From: Branchinecta lynchi
Taxonomy: Eukaryota > Arthropoda > Branchiopoda > Anostraca > Branchinectidae
Assembly: GCA_023053575.1 (NCBI GenBank)
Contig: JAKZAP010000015.1
Coordinates: 15,186,142-15,250,141 of the forward strand
Direction of reading: 5' to 3'
DNA: 64,000 nt
Shown: piece by piece, positions 22,355-33,068 of the stretch
Numbering within the stretch: the first letter of the stretch is position 1
Layout of the letters: each line of letters begins with the position of its first letter
Program-made: the position numbers and the translations under genes
Notes under the pieces: model-generated
What the model saw: only the letters and a program-made list of their open reading frames with translations
Database searches by the model: none
What the model was told of the DNA's origin: nothing

Positions 22355-23406
22355 ACAAGACCAAAGGTTTCGATGGGATCCCAAAAATTCAATATCTGAT
22401 CCAGACAACTGGGTCTTGTCTTAGCCAGATCCACTCATCGCCAGACTCCTTGAACATTTTTACTATTAAAATTCAGAAACAGATTAAGGCCAAATAGCTA
22501 ATCATCTAGAAAAACTTCCTGTCACTACCGCCAATTTTCCGATATCGGCCAAACTCCAGAACTAATTGTCCGGCGAAAAAAATAACGCTCAAAAATGAAC
22601 TCAGGGTATCTTCTTTCCCCAATAACGAACATTTAATCAACTTCAAATAAAAATTTAACTTATAACAAATTTTCCGACTCCAGCCGGATTCCGGTCGAAC
22701 TATATGTCCAGGTAAATATCGTAAATATATGATTGTCACACACGGATTCAGCACCTCTTCTTACCCCTAAATCGTTTATCTAATCAACTAGAAATAAAAC
22801 TTTAACAACTTAAAATAAAACTTAAAATTGTTTTCACAGAAGTGTTCAGTATGTCTTCTTGCCCTAAATCGAACATCTGATCAACTTCAACTTGAACTTT
22901 TAATTTTAACAAAGTTTCCGGTTTGGGCCGGATTCCGGTTGAACTACTTGTCCGTCGAGAAAATGGTTTTCACCATCGTCTTCAGCATGTCTTCCTACCC
23001 CTACATCGAACATCTAATCAACTTAAAATAAAACTTTTACAATTAACAAACTTTTCGGTTTTGGCCGGATTCCGGGCGAACTACTTGTTCGATGACAAAA
23101 TGGTTTTCACCATCGTGTTCAGCATGTCTTCTTACCTCATAATCGACTATCACATTCGCTGTTTCAAAATATTTTATTTGCCCATTAATTTGACCCCCCC
23201 CCCCTAAATGTAAGGCTACACAGCCCATCTACGAACTTGACTGGTCCGACGACCCAACGAATCCTCACACCAAGTTTCATCAATATATCTCATTCCCTTC
23301 GAGAGTTATCGTGCTTGCAGACGGACAGACAGACGGACGGATGGACAGACGGACAACTTTTGCGATGTCATAGGTATCACTCCACTTACGTTTTGGGATC
23401 CCAAAA
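22355..23406 (+). mobile_element. Complete Helentron/pearl-like element (HINE copy D)
   Basis: The 5' end has AACAAGACCAAAGGTTTCGA, then GGGATCCCAAAAA and an inverted pair (GGGTCTTGTCTTAGCC region). Core monomers follow, with phase marks at 22,630, 22,874, 23,011 and 23,148; the last two intervals are exactly 137 bp. Next come a CCCCCCCC linker, a GACGGACAGACAGACGGACG microsatellite (23,319-23,357), and the 3' end CACTTACGTTTTGGGATCCC ending 23,406. Pearl/HINE elements of molluscs and other invertebrates share the order unique 5' end, tandem core, ACGG-type microsatellite, short 3' tail. Assignment is by architecture. No Rep/helicase is present, so it is non-autonomous. Confidence 0.8.
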
Positions 23407-23567
23407 AGACAATCCCAAAAGAATCTCCTATTCTTAAATAATCCCAACGCCACGGATAGTACATGGGATTAGCTGGGTACCCGGATTAGGTTAGGTACCT
23501 GCTGACGGATATATAAGAGTAGGATAACTTGACGCAACTTCATTCGGAAACTTGACTCTACGATAGT

Positions 23568-23817
23568 GTGGGAAGTGGAGTGAGTATCCATAGTAACAAG
23601 TGTAAGAATAAGCTTGTGCACAAATGGTATGTGTATGTGAAGCAAAAAGTGTTGGCTGAAGGTGTTCTTAGTTTTGAATGCGTCAAGCTCAAGCAGAACA
23701 AAGATAAACAAGGGGAGTGTAAAGCGAAGGTGAAGGTTGATGGCGACAAGAATAGTTGCTGATGTGAACGAACACGCGCATTCACCTGAAGCTGTTGTCA
23801 GTGAGGTGTTAAAGTGA
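23568..23817 (+). pseudogene. FLYWCH-type zinc-finger relic
   Basis: FLYWCH domains are about 60-residue C2H2-type fingers found in some chromatin proteins and fused to MULE-type transposases. Here the first frame reads NKLVHKWYVYVKQKVL, then SFECVKLKQNKDKQGECKAK (first zinc ligands C and C), then KVDGD. A frame change near 23,750 leads into VADVNEHAHSPEAVVSEVL, which supplies the NEHxH ligands expected at the end of the finger, then a stop at 23,815. Codon-level continuity with one frameshift suggests a dead coding copy. No transposase or further domain follows within a few hundred bases. It begins about 160 bp after HINE copy D. It could be a detached exon of a host gene or a MULE fragment. 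Confidence 0.6.
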
Positions 23818-24075
23818 AAGATCAAACCAAAACCTGGCAATCAAATATGAAACCAATATATTTGCCACTCAGTGTAACGACCCCCCCCCCCCGTATCCTC
23901 TCCCAATTATGTCCCCTCTTGGCGAAGAAGCTGCAGTTAGGATGCCACCCATTCGTACAATGCGAAGGGCCATCAGACGCTTTAGACACTCGGCCAATTG
24001 CCATCTCTACTTGCCCGACTCCCTTTCCTCTTTGGTATCCCTGATCCATACCAGAAATTCCAAGAGGGGCCGTAG

Positions 24076-24312
24076 TTTTTGGGATCTCAAAACGTAAGTG
24101 GAGGGATACCTATTACATCGCAAAAGTTATCCGTCCGTCTTTTAGTACGATAACTCTCGAAGGGAATGAGATATTAAGATGAAACTTGGTGTGATGATTT
24201 GGGTCAAGGGTAAGATCAAGTTCGTAGATGATCCTTGTAGCCGTACATCTAGGGGTGGGGGAGGGGTTCAAATTAAGGGGTAAATAAAATATTTTAAACA
24301 GTTAACATGATT
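24076..24312 (-). mobile_element. HINE copy E, 3' fragment, reverse orientation
   Basis: Begins TTTTTGGGATCTCAAAACGT and continues through GGAGGGATACCTA, a shrunken CCGTCCGTC microsatellite, GATAACTCTCGAAGGGAATG and AAATAAAATATTTTAAACAG. No core monomers follow. A LINE relic starts about 30 bp later, so it may have been cut by that insertion. Confidence 0.7.
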
Positions 24313-24341
24313 TTCTGGAATCTAAGGAGTTTCTATACAGT

Positions 24342-25325
24342 CATCAGTTCGGATTCCGCTCGATTCACACAACGGAACAAACATGCTCGACACTCCTCAG
24401 TTTTCTTCATACCGCCTTCGACTCCGGAAAAATACCCACCGCATTTTTTCTTGATGTCCGGAAAGCTTTTGATAGTCTGACTTATAAATCCTTCTTGAAA
24501 AACTGTCTCATACCGGAATACGAGGATCCGCCCTTTCATGGTTTCATTCTTATCTACACGACAGAACGATTTCCATGGACCCTGATTCACTTAATTGCAT
24601 CTTTGTAAATTATGGAGTACCGCAAGGATCGATTCTTGGCCCTGCTCTGTTTTTAATTTATATCAACGATTTATTTAATGCAGCCAAGAGCGTGATTACT
24701 TCTGTATGATGTACTCTCTGTAACGAAGAGGAGAAAAAGCTGGCACCAACTGATATTCAGTCATCCTCTTATGAAGACCTAGTTACTTTCGAAGATGGCA
24801 GTAATCTACTATGTGCGGAAGACACAGAGCTTTGGAAGAGAAGCTTACCCTACTTATGAAACGGACGTACCACTGGTTTGACGCTAACGCACTTGTTTTC
24901 AATATCGCTAAATCACATTTTCTAGAACCGGCCAGGCATTATCAACTATATCTACCACGAAAGGACCTTTGTTTCGACCTAACGAAAGATGCGTGCGCTT
25001 CCTTGGGATTCTGTTGGACGAGAACCTTTCTTTTACGAACCACATCAAGCTAGTCCAGGCAAAAATATCACGTAATCTCGGGATTATTCGAAAGCTTAAA
25101 CACATTTTTCCTGGATCTATTCTTCGGACCCTGTATTTTTCACTTATTAAGCCTTATTTAACTTACTGCAACTCGATATTTTTGTCTACTTTCCAGTCTC
25201 TGCTCCATCCAGTTAAAGTAATCCATCTAAAGGCTCGCCAGTTAATCTACGAAACTAACAAAGGACGTCCAAATCCGCTTATGAATACCTACGCACTCTA
25301 TGTCGTCTCTGCTCTTATACTCTGA
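24342..25325 (+). pseudogene. Decayed LINE reverse transcriptase (CR1/L2/Jockey-like, copy 2)
   Basis: RT blocks appear in order across several frames. HQFGFRSIHTTEQTCSTLLS begins at 24,342. Motif A is FFLDVRKAFDSLTYKSFL, with its first Asp codon at 24,453. After a frame change comes SWFHSYLHDRT, then motif B YGVPQGSILGPALF at about 24,611-24,650, followed by LIYINDLFNAA. The YADD box is degraded (LCAEDTELWKRS near 24,808). A last open stretch (24,969-25,325) carries RFLGILLDENLSFTNHIK and a thumb-like FSLIKPYLTYCNSIF. The GVPQGSILGP and YINDL wording fits CR1/L2/Jockey-group LINEs, unlike the GVRQG type elsewhere in this window. At least three frame changes and a damaged catalytic box make it inactive. 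Confidence 0.85.
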
Positions 25326-25794
25326 TAACAACTCTTTGAGTATTGTTCGACAGCTATGCCCAAAATCGGATTTGAATGATGCAAAAACTTTATAATGAAA
25401 AAAAAAAAACGATGACGAAAAAGCGGACTGTTAATAGCATACACAATGACAAATTTAGCCAGACAAACTATCCGAGATAATGATCAACATTTTTGACCAA
25501 GAATAATAAGTTGCTATCACAAATTAAGACATTAATTTAAAATTAGGCCTACTGATACGCCTATGTTTTTATATACGCCTACTGTTTTTCACAACTACAG
25601 GAGAAAAGTAGACCTACGTTGCCTGGACAACGTGAAGTGGCTTCGCCGACAAAAGAGTTGCGAGAGCAACACTTTGGTTTTGTTCCTTCGCTGTCGGTTA
25701 AATGCTGAAGTTGTCAACTTATTGGAGCTTTTTAAAACTGTATGTTCTAAAAAGAATAATCAAATGATCAAAAGCTATTCTTCAGCATTGCAAA
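25326..25794. other. No recognisable feature
   Basis: An 88-codon frame (25,563-25,829) overlaps the start of the following repeats and is unrecognised. Confidence 0.4.
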
Positions 25795-27085
25795 AGCAAC
25801 AACAAAAGAATATCGGAAGAAGGGACTAAATTGACTTTGCAGTCAGTTGAACTTTATCCGTTTCAATCGTAGACATCGTGACCGATGAAAACTTGGAAAA
25901 ATATCTTATATAATCTAGTTGGTATTATAAAGCTATCTGTAACTTTTCAGGATCACTAACAACAAATAGGTATCGCCTATTTTTGCTTCAGTGTGTACCT
26001 TACTACTGAAGTTGTCGACCCCTTGAAACATTTTTTATCTGGTTTATCTCATGAAGGATTTTTGTTTTAAAAAATGGATGACATATACTTTGATCAGCTC
26101 ATCAAGGGCTATCGATTGCCCTAACATCAGCAAAGAATATCGAAAAAAGGGACTAAATTGACTTTGCAGTCAGTTGAATTTTATCCTTTTCAATCGTAGA
26201 CATCGTGACGGATGAAAACTTGGAACAATATCTTATATAACTAGCTGATATCATAAAGCTATCCGTAACTTTTCAGGATTACAATACCACAGATAACACT
26301 ATTAGTTATCACGAACTACCTCATTGTTTTACATTATCGTTTGTACCCCTAGGTTACAGCGATCGACCATGGATACAAACTTTCTTACCGTCAGATTTTT
26401 AGAAATCGCATACAATGTGCACCAGTTTGCACAAATTTCTAGCCCCTCGTGAAATGATTCTTACTTACAAGTCCCTCTTCCGTGATAGACATCAAATTTC
26501 ACCGGATAAAAATAATGGGTACACCAGCTAGCAAAAAGTTGCAAGCCCCTCATCGCTGAAGATGAGTGTACCATAACAGCCGATTATTACTAAAGTCCCT
26601 ATGATGTCTTATGATTGGAAACCAAATTGTTCTTACCATCGAATACACCGGAAACAAATACCAGGGACACCAGCTAGCAAGTACACCAGCTAGCAGAAGT
26701 TGCAAACTCCTCATCGCTGAAGATGACTGTAGCATAACAGCCGATTCTTACTTACAATTCCCTTGCATATCTTACCATTGGGAACCCAATTGTTCTTACC
26801 ATCGAATACACCGGAAACAAATAACAGATACACCAAGTAGAAAAAGCTGAAAACCCCTCATCGCCGAAGATGATTATGAGCTAACAGTCTACTGTTTCTT
26901 TAAAGTCCCCTACATGTCTCATAACTGGTATCGCCTATTTTTGGTTTCAGTCTGTACCTTACTACTGAAGTTGTCAACCCCTTGAAATTTTCAAACTGGT
27001 GTATCTCATGAAGGAAATTTTGTACCAAAAAATGGATGACATATACTTTGATCAGCTCATCAACTGCTATCGATTGCCGTCGAAA
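25795..27085. repeat. Nested tandem-repeat complex
   Basis: Three repeat types are interleaved. A block with GGGACTAAATTGACTTTGCA to ATCGTAGACATCGTGAC occurs at about 25,820 and 26,147 (spacing about 327). A block TGGTATCGCCTATTTTT...GATGACATATACTTTGATCA occurs at about 25,968-26,118 and 26,928-27,078. Between them, about 150-165-bp units with ACACCAGCTAGCA, CCTCATCGCTGAAGATGA and CATCGAATACACCGGAAACA repeat roughly three times (26,527-26,930). The arrangement A-B-A-(C)n-B suggests duplication followed by expansion. Confidence 0.75.
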
Positions 27086-29090
27086 AAAAAAATTCTACCT
27101 GTCTTAGTTCAAAAGTTGACTTTTTTGCCGTAGGCCAACTTTCTAACGTCACCGCTTAGAAAGGAGCAAAGGATAAGCTCTAATTTCTCTAGCAATGAGA
27201 GAACTTTGAAAGTTTAAGAGGCACATGTGATACCATTTGTCTACCGCAAACCCAAGTGCAAAAAACGAACGATAAACTCAGCTGAAATCGCGCAGATAAA
27301 TGGATAGAAACAATGGATGGCAGCACTTTCGGACCCGTGGGAAAAAGCCACTTTTTGTCTCTGTAGATTTTTCTATTTATCACTCAAAGAAGATATGTTG
27401 GCTGTGGGGCCGGGTAACTGCCGCATATATTTAACACTTATAGATTTTAGTCCATCTTCAATTTGAAACTGGTGCTTGCGTGCTAGAACGGAGCTTTCCA
27501 CTCGAAAGCAGAAACATGGTTTGATGAGACGATAGGTTCGCCTAACAACTTCAGATGGTCCTCTTTGACATAGGCTATACAACTCCACTTCACTTCGCAA
27601 ACCGTAGGCTCTGGCTCGAGGACAAGCAAAAGACAAGCAAAAACTCTCGCAACACAATGATATGAACTAGATTTTGTGTAGAGAGTACAACTTAAAAACA
27701 AAGCAACTCATTGAGTACATTTCGACAGCTAAATACCTTTGATTGTCCAAGCTTAAGGGGGAACGCAAGTCTAAACTCGTTATGCCCGATTCAGAGAGGG
27801 TGTTGGTCGGTGAACAGGTCAAAGTCAAAAGACTGCCTCTGTGCGATGCCTATCTCTGTCTCATAGGTGATCAGAGGGAATTGGGTTGTGACGCTAACCC
27901 CACATCGCATTTGGATCACGCTTATGTTGCTGCTTTTTTCCATCCTCGAAGTGCCTGAAGCACCAAGCTTGCTAATTACTTACACGTCGAGTAAGAGCCA
28001 GGTAAGAGCGCTTCATAAACTCACAACAAACGAACGGGCGAGAAAGCGGGTCCTTTTCTTGTAACAAGGCTAAAAGTTGCTATGGGATCCCGAACCCTAA
28101 CAAGCATTAAATTTGTAGAGAGTCGGCGTTGAAAATGTGCGATCTTCGCCAGATTCCGGTGACATCACATCTTTATCCTTTACGAGGTCTTCACGGTAAT
28201 CGTTTGTGTCCTGCCTTTCCGGTCTACCCCAGATTAAGATCGGATTGCCAAGCCCGTCTCGTCGCTACACCAACTTTAACAAATCGAAAAAAAAAGACAT
28301 TGTTGGAAGTATTTTGGACTTTTCGGAAAAGGTCACCGAGCATAAAACGAGTAAAATTTCCTTTTCAATCCTCTGGTCCTTTCTCGTTTTCGGGACCCCT
28401 TCTTCAACTCACATCCACCGCAGCCAGACGTTGTTAACACCTACTAAAGGCGTGGCTTACCAACGGCAAAACGCTCCCAAACCGAACGTCCCCAGCTGAA
28501 ATGGATCAATAACCAAATATGACAACACTTCTTGGTGGGATTTTAAGGTTTACATCAGACACGGCATTCTTTCAAAGCGGATTAGTTTAAGACCAGAGCA
28601 TGGGAATAACAGATTAAAATCGCATAGGTCTACAAATAATATCCCGGGCAATACAAGATCTTGAACTTCAATTGTTATTTTTATCCACCATAAAGGCATT
28701 GCCCTGATTTTTGCTTCTCCTTGTTTGACTCTTTTTTAACCAGGTGAGGCTTCCGCTTGTTCCCTCCGAGGAGCTTATTGGTAAAAAAAAAATACAGGCT
28801 CTGCATGTTGCTTTAAACGACCTAGAACCTAGAACTAGCCTACTACTAATCAGTCACAAACCCAGGAAGAGCCCTGTTACACTAAGTACTTTTAAGGAAA
28901 ACGGTTCATATCTGAAGCAACTGGTCCCAGGTCCGCTCTTTCCTGCCTATAAAGAATCATCTGTAGTGCAAAGTCAGACGTCGAAGACCAAGGCGAACTT
29001 AAAAAAATCTTTGAGACGTTTTGCGACTGGGACGTTTACCTTGGGACGGTTTGCCACGCAGATATTTTGTCATGTTGACGTGACGTGACT
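27086..29090. other. No recognisable gene
   Basis: Several short frames (up to 114 codons at 28,744-29,088) have no family resemblance. GGGGGAACGCAAGTCTAAAC near 27,757 recurs inverted near 32,100, showing some dispersed-repeat content. Confidence 0.45.
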
Positions 29091-30190
29091 GCGCTGGCTT
29101 TCATGAGGACTACTAAGGGGGGGGGGGGCTCAACTTTTCTGGAAGTACATTTGGGCAGCTAGGACGATGAAACTTGGCATGCGTATAAATGGCCTGAAAC
29201 TAATGCCCACCATCACCTTCCTATCAACAGTCTGGGAGTGGAGGGAGGGAGACCCGTTATCTTCTGGCCCATGTTAGTTGCGAAAAAGGAGGTTAAGTGA
29301 TATTTTGCGAAAGTGCTTCTGCTCAGGTGAAACCTGATGGGCGGTTCTAGCAAATGCCCCTCGATGGGACATTTACGTGTCCGAAGCAAATTTTACAACA
29401 TACGTAGGGACCAAAGCTCTGGAAGGATATAATTGACAATACAGAGTAGGTCACAGGCCATAGATGTTTGTACCAGATACGACCTCTCATGGGGGAGGCT
29501 GAGGGGCCTGGAAAATTTCTGTAACCTCCTGTGTTCGACAGAAACTCTATGGGTTTCCAAGCAAATGCTCCAGTTCTGACATTTATGTGTCCGGATCGGA
29601 CCTGACTTAAGGGGTGTCCAGGAAATCTTGTGACATGCACAACTCCGAACGAGCGACATGATTCGGATGCAACAAGACAGTTAGGAAGAGCACACATCCT
29701 AGGAGTAGTATTGTTTGAGGTCGGTACCATATCTGGACCCTGTAGGTGAGCTGTAGGGGGGGGGGGGTACCGGAAATATTTTGGCACGCAAGTTAGGATA
29801 CTTCCAGAAGGGCTAGGGCGAACAAATTTGTTAGGTATATTATGGGTGTCACCTGATTGATTTAGAAATTGGTGATTCCTTGATCAGATCATCCACGGGC
29901 AGTTGAGAGAGGGGAAACCCGGACATTTTTGGCACGCAAAACTTTCGAACGAGTTACCCGATCTGGATGGAATTTGACCGTTGGAAACACCACATGCCCT
30001 ATATGTCATGATTAAAACTCCATCCCAGATCAGGACACTGTTGGGGAGTTGGAGGGGGGTATCTTGGAAATCTTGTGACAAGCTTAGGCTGGACAGATTG
30101 GGACGATACTTGGCGGACAATACTATCAAATATGTCGGCGGAGCTGGAGGGGGGGGGGGTCTAGAAAGAGACATCCGATCTTGACGGTGC
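29090..30190 (+). repeat. GAAACTTGGC degenerate repeat family, + orientation
   Basis: Repeated words include AGGACGATGAAACTTGGCAT, GGGAGTGGAGGGAGG and AACGAGCGACATGATTCGGA, spaced about 150-200 bp, with G-runs at 29,117, 29,757 and 30,151. The same family, opposite strand, occurs at 3,950-5,060. These look like multimers within an old element. Boundaries are not defined. Confidence 0.55.
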
Positions 30191-30599
30191 GAACTTTAGC
30201 TGGTAAACATGCTGTCTATCCTTGCAAGTTGCGTATGAGGTTTCAGTTTTTGTTTTCACACGAATTATTTATGGGAAACACCGGTTTCGTGTTACTGATT
30301 TGGGGACAAAATACAGATCTGAGGCCAGTGGTTTAGCACCTGGGCAATTTACCTCAAAAATACAAAACAACTTGTCACGTCTAATTTGTTTAGCAGAAAA
30401 GGAGGTAAAGTAGTCTCTATGTCCTTTCCTGACAACCAGAACCACCCCTAACTAGATCAACTAATTTCAGCATAAAAGGATCCTATTCTCATGGCGTAGT
30501 CTTTAAACTAATATGTATTGAACAAATTCTAGGTCTAAGAACAAGAGTCGAAAGCTCATATGACGCTTGCAAGGCAAATCGGCACGTATCTATACAAAT
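30191..30599. other. No recognisable feature
   Basis: Near 30,545 the phrase AAAGCTCATATGACGCTTGC resembles the terminal words of neighbouring repeats. Nothing else stands out. Confidence 0.4.
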
Positions 30600-31510
30600 C
30601 CCAAGGTCCCGTTGTTCAAGGTCGGATAGCTTTTCCAGCTTCCTCGGAATATTTATAGCCCTTCACGTCAGGCTCCGTCCCGATCTCTCCCCCTTAAACG
30701 TTGGGTCCCCTTTAACTCCCCCACAACGATCGTCTCCGGTCCAGACACGTAGCAAGATACACATAAGACATGCGGTCTTATCAACGATTAAGTTCCATTC
30801 CAATCGGATCACCCGTCCCAGAGATGTATACATCGCAAGATTTCTAGGTCGGCTCTGCCAACTATGATCAAGTGCCATCTACAGCGGGAAATTCTCTCGA
30901 AAGTTACACTTGCCACATTATTCCCGCCCCCCCCCCACCTCACTTAATTCATTTCCATGGATGATCGGATCTTGGGAACGACAATGTCTAAGTCTATCTA
31001 GTCAGATCCCTAATAGCCCTGACAAGTTTCACCTTCCTAGCCCACCTGAAGGTAACCTAACTCGAGATTAAAAGCGGTCGGTATATGGCAATGGAAAGCT
31101 TGAAAATCAGCTGGGGATGAGCCTTTCGGTCAAGGACACTATCTCATGTCAACAATGTGTCCTGGTGACGTACTTCCAGACTTGCTAGGACCAGATTTGC
31201 TGGCTTGAACATCAGAGACTTGACAAGATTGGCTTAAAAATAGTCAGTTCACCGATCCAACCGTCTTGGGGGGAGTAGAGGGAGGGGAATCCTGAATCTT
31301 GAGGTATGGTTTAACTTTCGAACGGGTGATAGGACCTTAATGAAACTTGATCTTTGGAAAGACTTGGACCTCAAAGTCCCATTTCAAGTCTGGACCGATC
31401 AGATGAATGTGTCTGTGTTGGGGTGGGGGTAGAGGGGTGAACCCGAAATCACTTCTGATACAACCCCTTTCTATCGGAGCACGTGGATAAGGGGGTGATT
31501 GATGAAATTG
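30600..31510. repeat. GAAACTTGGC-family fragments in both orientations
   Basis: 30,640-31,060 carries reverse-strand words (GACAAGTTTCACCTTCCTAG, CTAACTCGAGATTAAAA). 31,150-31,510 carries forward-strand words (GGGGGGAGTAGAGGGAGGGG, CTTAATGAAACTTGATCTTT). They probably meet head to head near 31,100. Confidence 0.5.
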
Positions 31511-32810
31511 CATTTCGCTCTTGCCTCAGCTAAGCTTACACCGTAATTACTCTAAATGAAATCCATTCAACCATCCTCAGTCGTCACCTGTTTGAATTTC
31601 TTCATGCAATTTGGTCAAACATATGTCATGTTTTTGATCTCCCCTCTTCACCTCCCGTTGAGTCTTTGTTTTCCCCACGGGTTTAGCGGTCTCGATCATA
31701 CGATAACAACCCATGCTAGGAGGAATGTTTTGTGAAAATGTGACGTTTGGACAAAAGAAGGGACTATAACTACAGTAAAGGAAAATTCAAAAATCCTTTC
31801 CGTTTATTTGATACCTTACCATCTTAGCTACCGGTAGATTCCAAATTTACCCTGACACAGTCCACCCAAGTCGTTCACAAACTCGTGGCGGAAAAGTCAA
31901 ACTTTTTCTTATTTCCACCCTACCTGACAAAAGGCGTGTCCGCTTTAAAAACTGCTCCGTTCATTTTGTAGCCCTTAAAAAGTACTACAAAATGGGTATC
32001 TTGGAATTTTGCCGCTACCGTCGTGCTGGTCTCACAAACTTGATACACAAATTTTCTTTTAACATAGGAAAAGCGTATACCTGCTCTTAACGAGTTTAGA
32101 CTTGCGTTCCCCCTTAATACCTTTTCTAGAAGCGGTTCTTTACAGTCCTCAGAAGACCAAAATAAATTACTAATGTACACACCGATTCTATTGAATCTGA
32201 ACTAAATGCATGTGTGTTAGGTCTTTGCTTCAACCTTCAAGTTGCTAATTGCTCCCCTGAGTCATCAAACGCCGCATTCCCAAGGGCTTCACCGTCTTTG
32301 TGAAGGGTCGTGATAAAATAAGCTTCATATTACAAATCTGACCCGAGTCATTTCCATTTTTATAATCCACAGAATCAGCACTGTTTGAACTTCCCGCCTT
32401 TTCTGACCGCTTCATCAATTTTGCCCTGGAGGTAGCACTTAACAGCAAGAGGCAACACGCGAAGCTCCACCCAGGCTCCACCACCCGGTAAATAATATTG
32501 GGAAAAAAGAAATCCAGGATGCTGACATCAAGGTTATGTGAGTTCTTAATTCTTCCCTTATTTCTTCTTGTTACTACGTCAGTCACAAATACTGATGGTG
32601 AAGCACAGGGAGATCAACAGAAACTAGTCCGCTTGAATGCGTTCAACTGGAACATGACGAACACTAGAATTACTAGCGATAGAAAACGCCCCTACTGAAA
32701 CTCAATTAGTCGTGCGTCAGCGTTGGCTCCGATAACTTCATATTCCTAAGAGAGCAAAAATAAATTTTTTAATCTCCCCTGATTCCTCGGGGTCGCTGTC
32801 AAGACCCTCA
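31511..32810. other. Mostly featureless; one MITE arm fragment
   Basis: CAACAGAAACTAGTCCGCTTG at 32,618-32,638 matches the right arm of the long-hairpin MITE. The following CACTAGAATTACTAGCGATA...GTTGGCTCCGATAACTTCAT resembles sequence near 50,340-50,470. No gene is recognised. Confidence 0.45.
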
Positions 32811-32835
32811 CCTGTCATTTCACCTGTCAGACAGT
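32811..32835. repeat. GTCA-minisatellite remnant at LINE 5' flank
   Basis: CACCTGTCATTTCACCTGTC resembles the CCACCCGTCATTTCGCCCAC directly after the LINE tail (37,659). The LINE therefore appears to have inserted into such an array, leaving this piece on the 5' side. Confidence 0.45.
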
Positions 32836-33068
32836 CTCGATTTGTCCTGTGAGCGGAGAGGTGCTGCGCGAGAGCTACTTGTACCTGATCTGACTTAGTG
32901 CGCATGAACTATTGTTTTATTTGGATTTGGATATAAATTTAGAGCCTCCGCTCCAGGTAGAGTTTTCTCTAGTAAGAATATTTACACAGATCGTGACGGG
33001 GGGATGCGGTTTGAGGTAGCCCTCAACCCATAGCCCTAGCGCCCAGCACCGTGCTTTGTTCTCCAATT

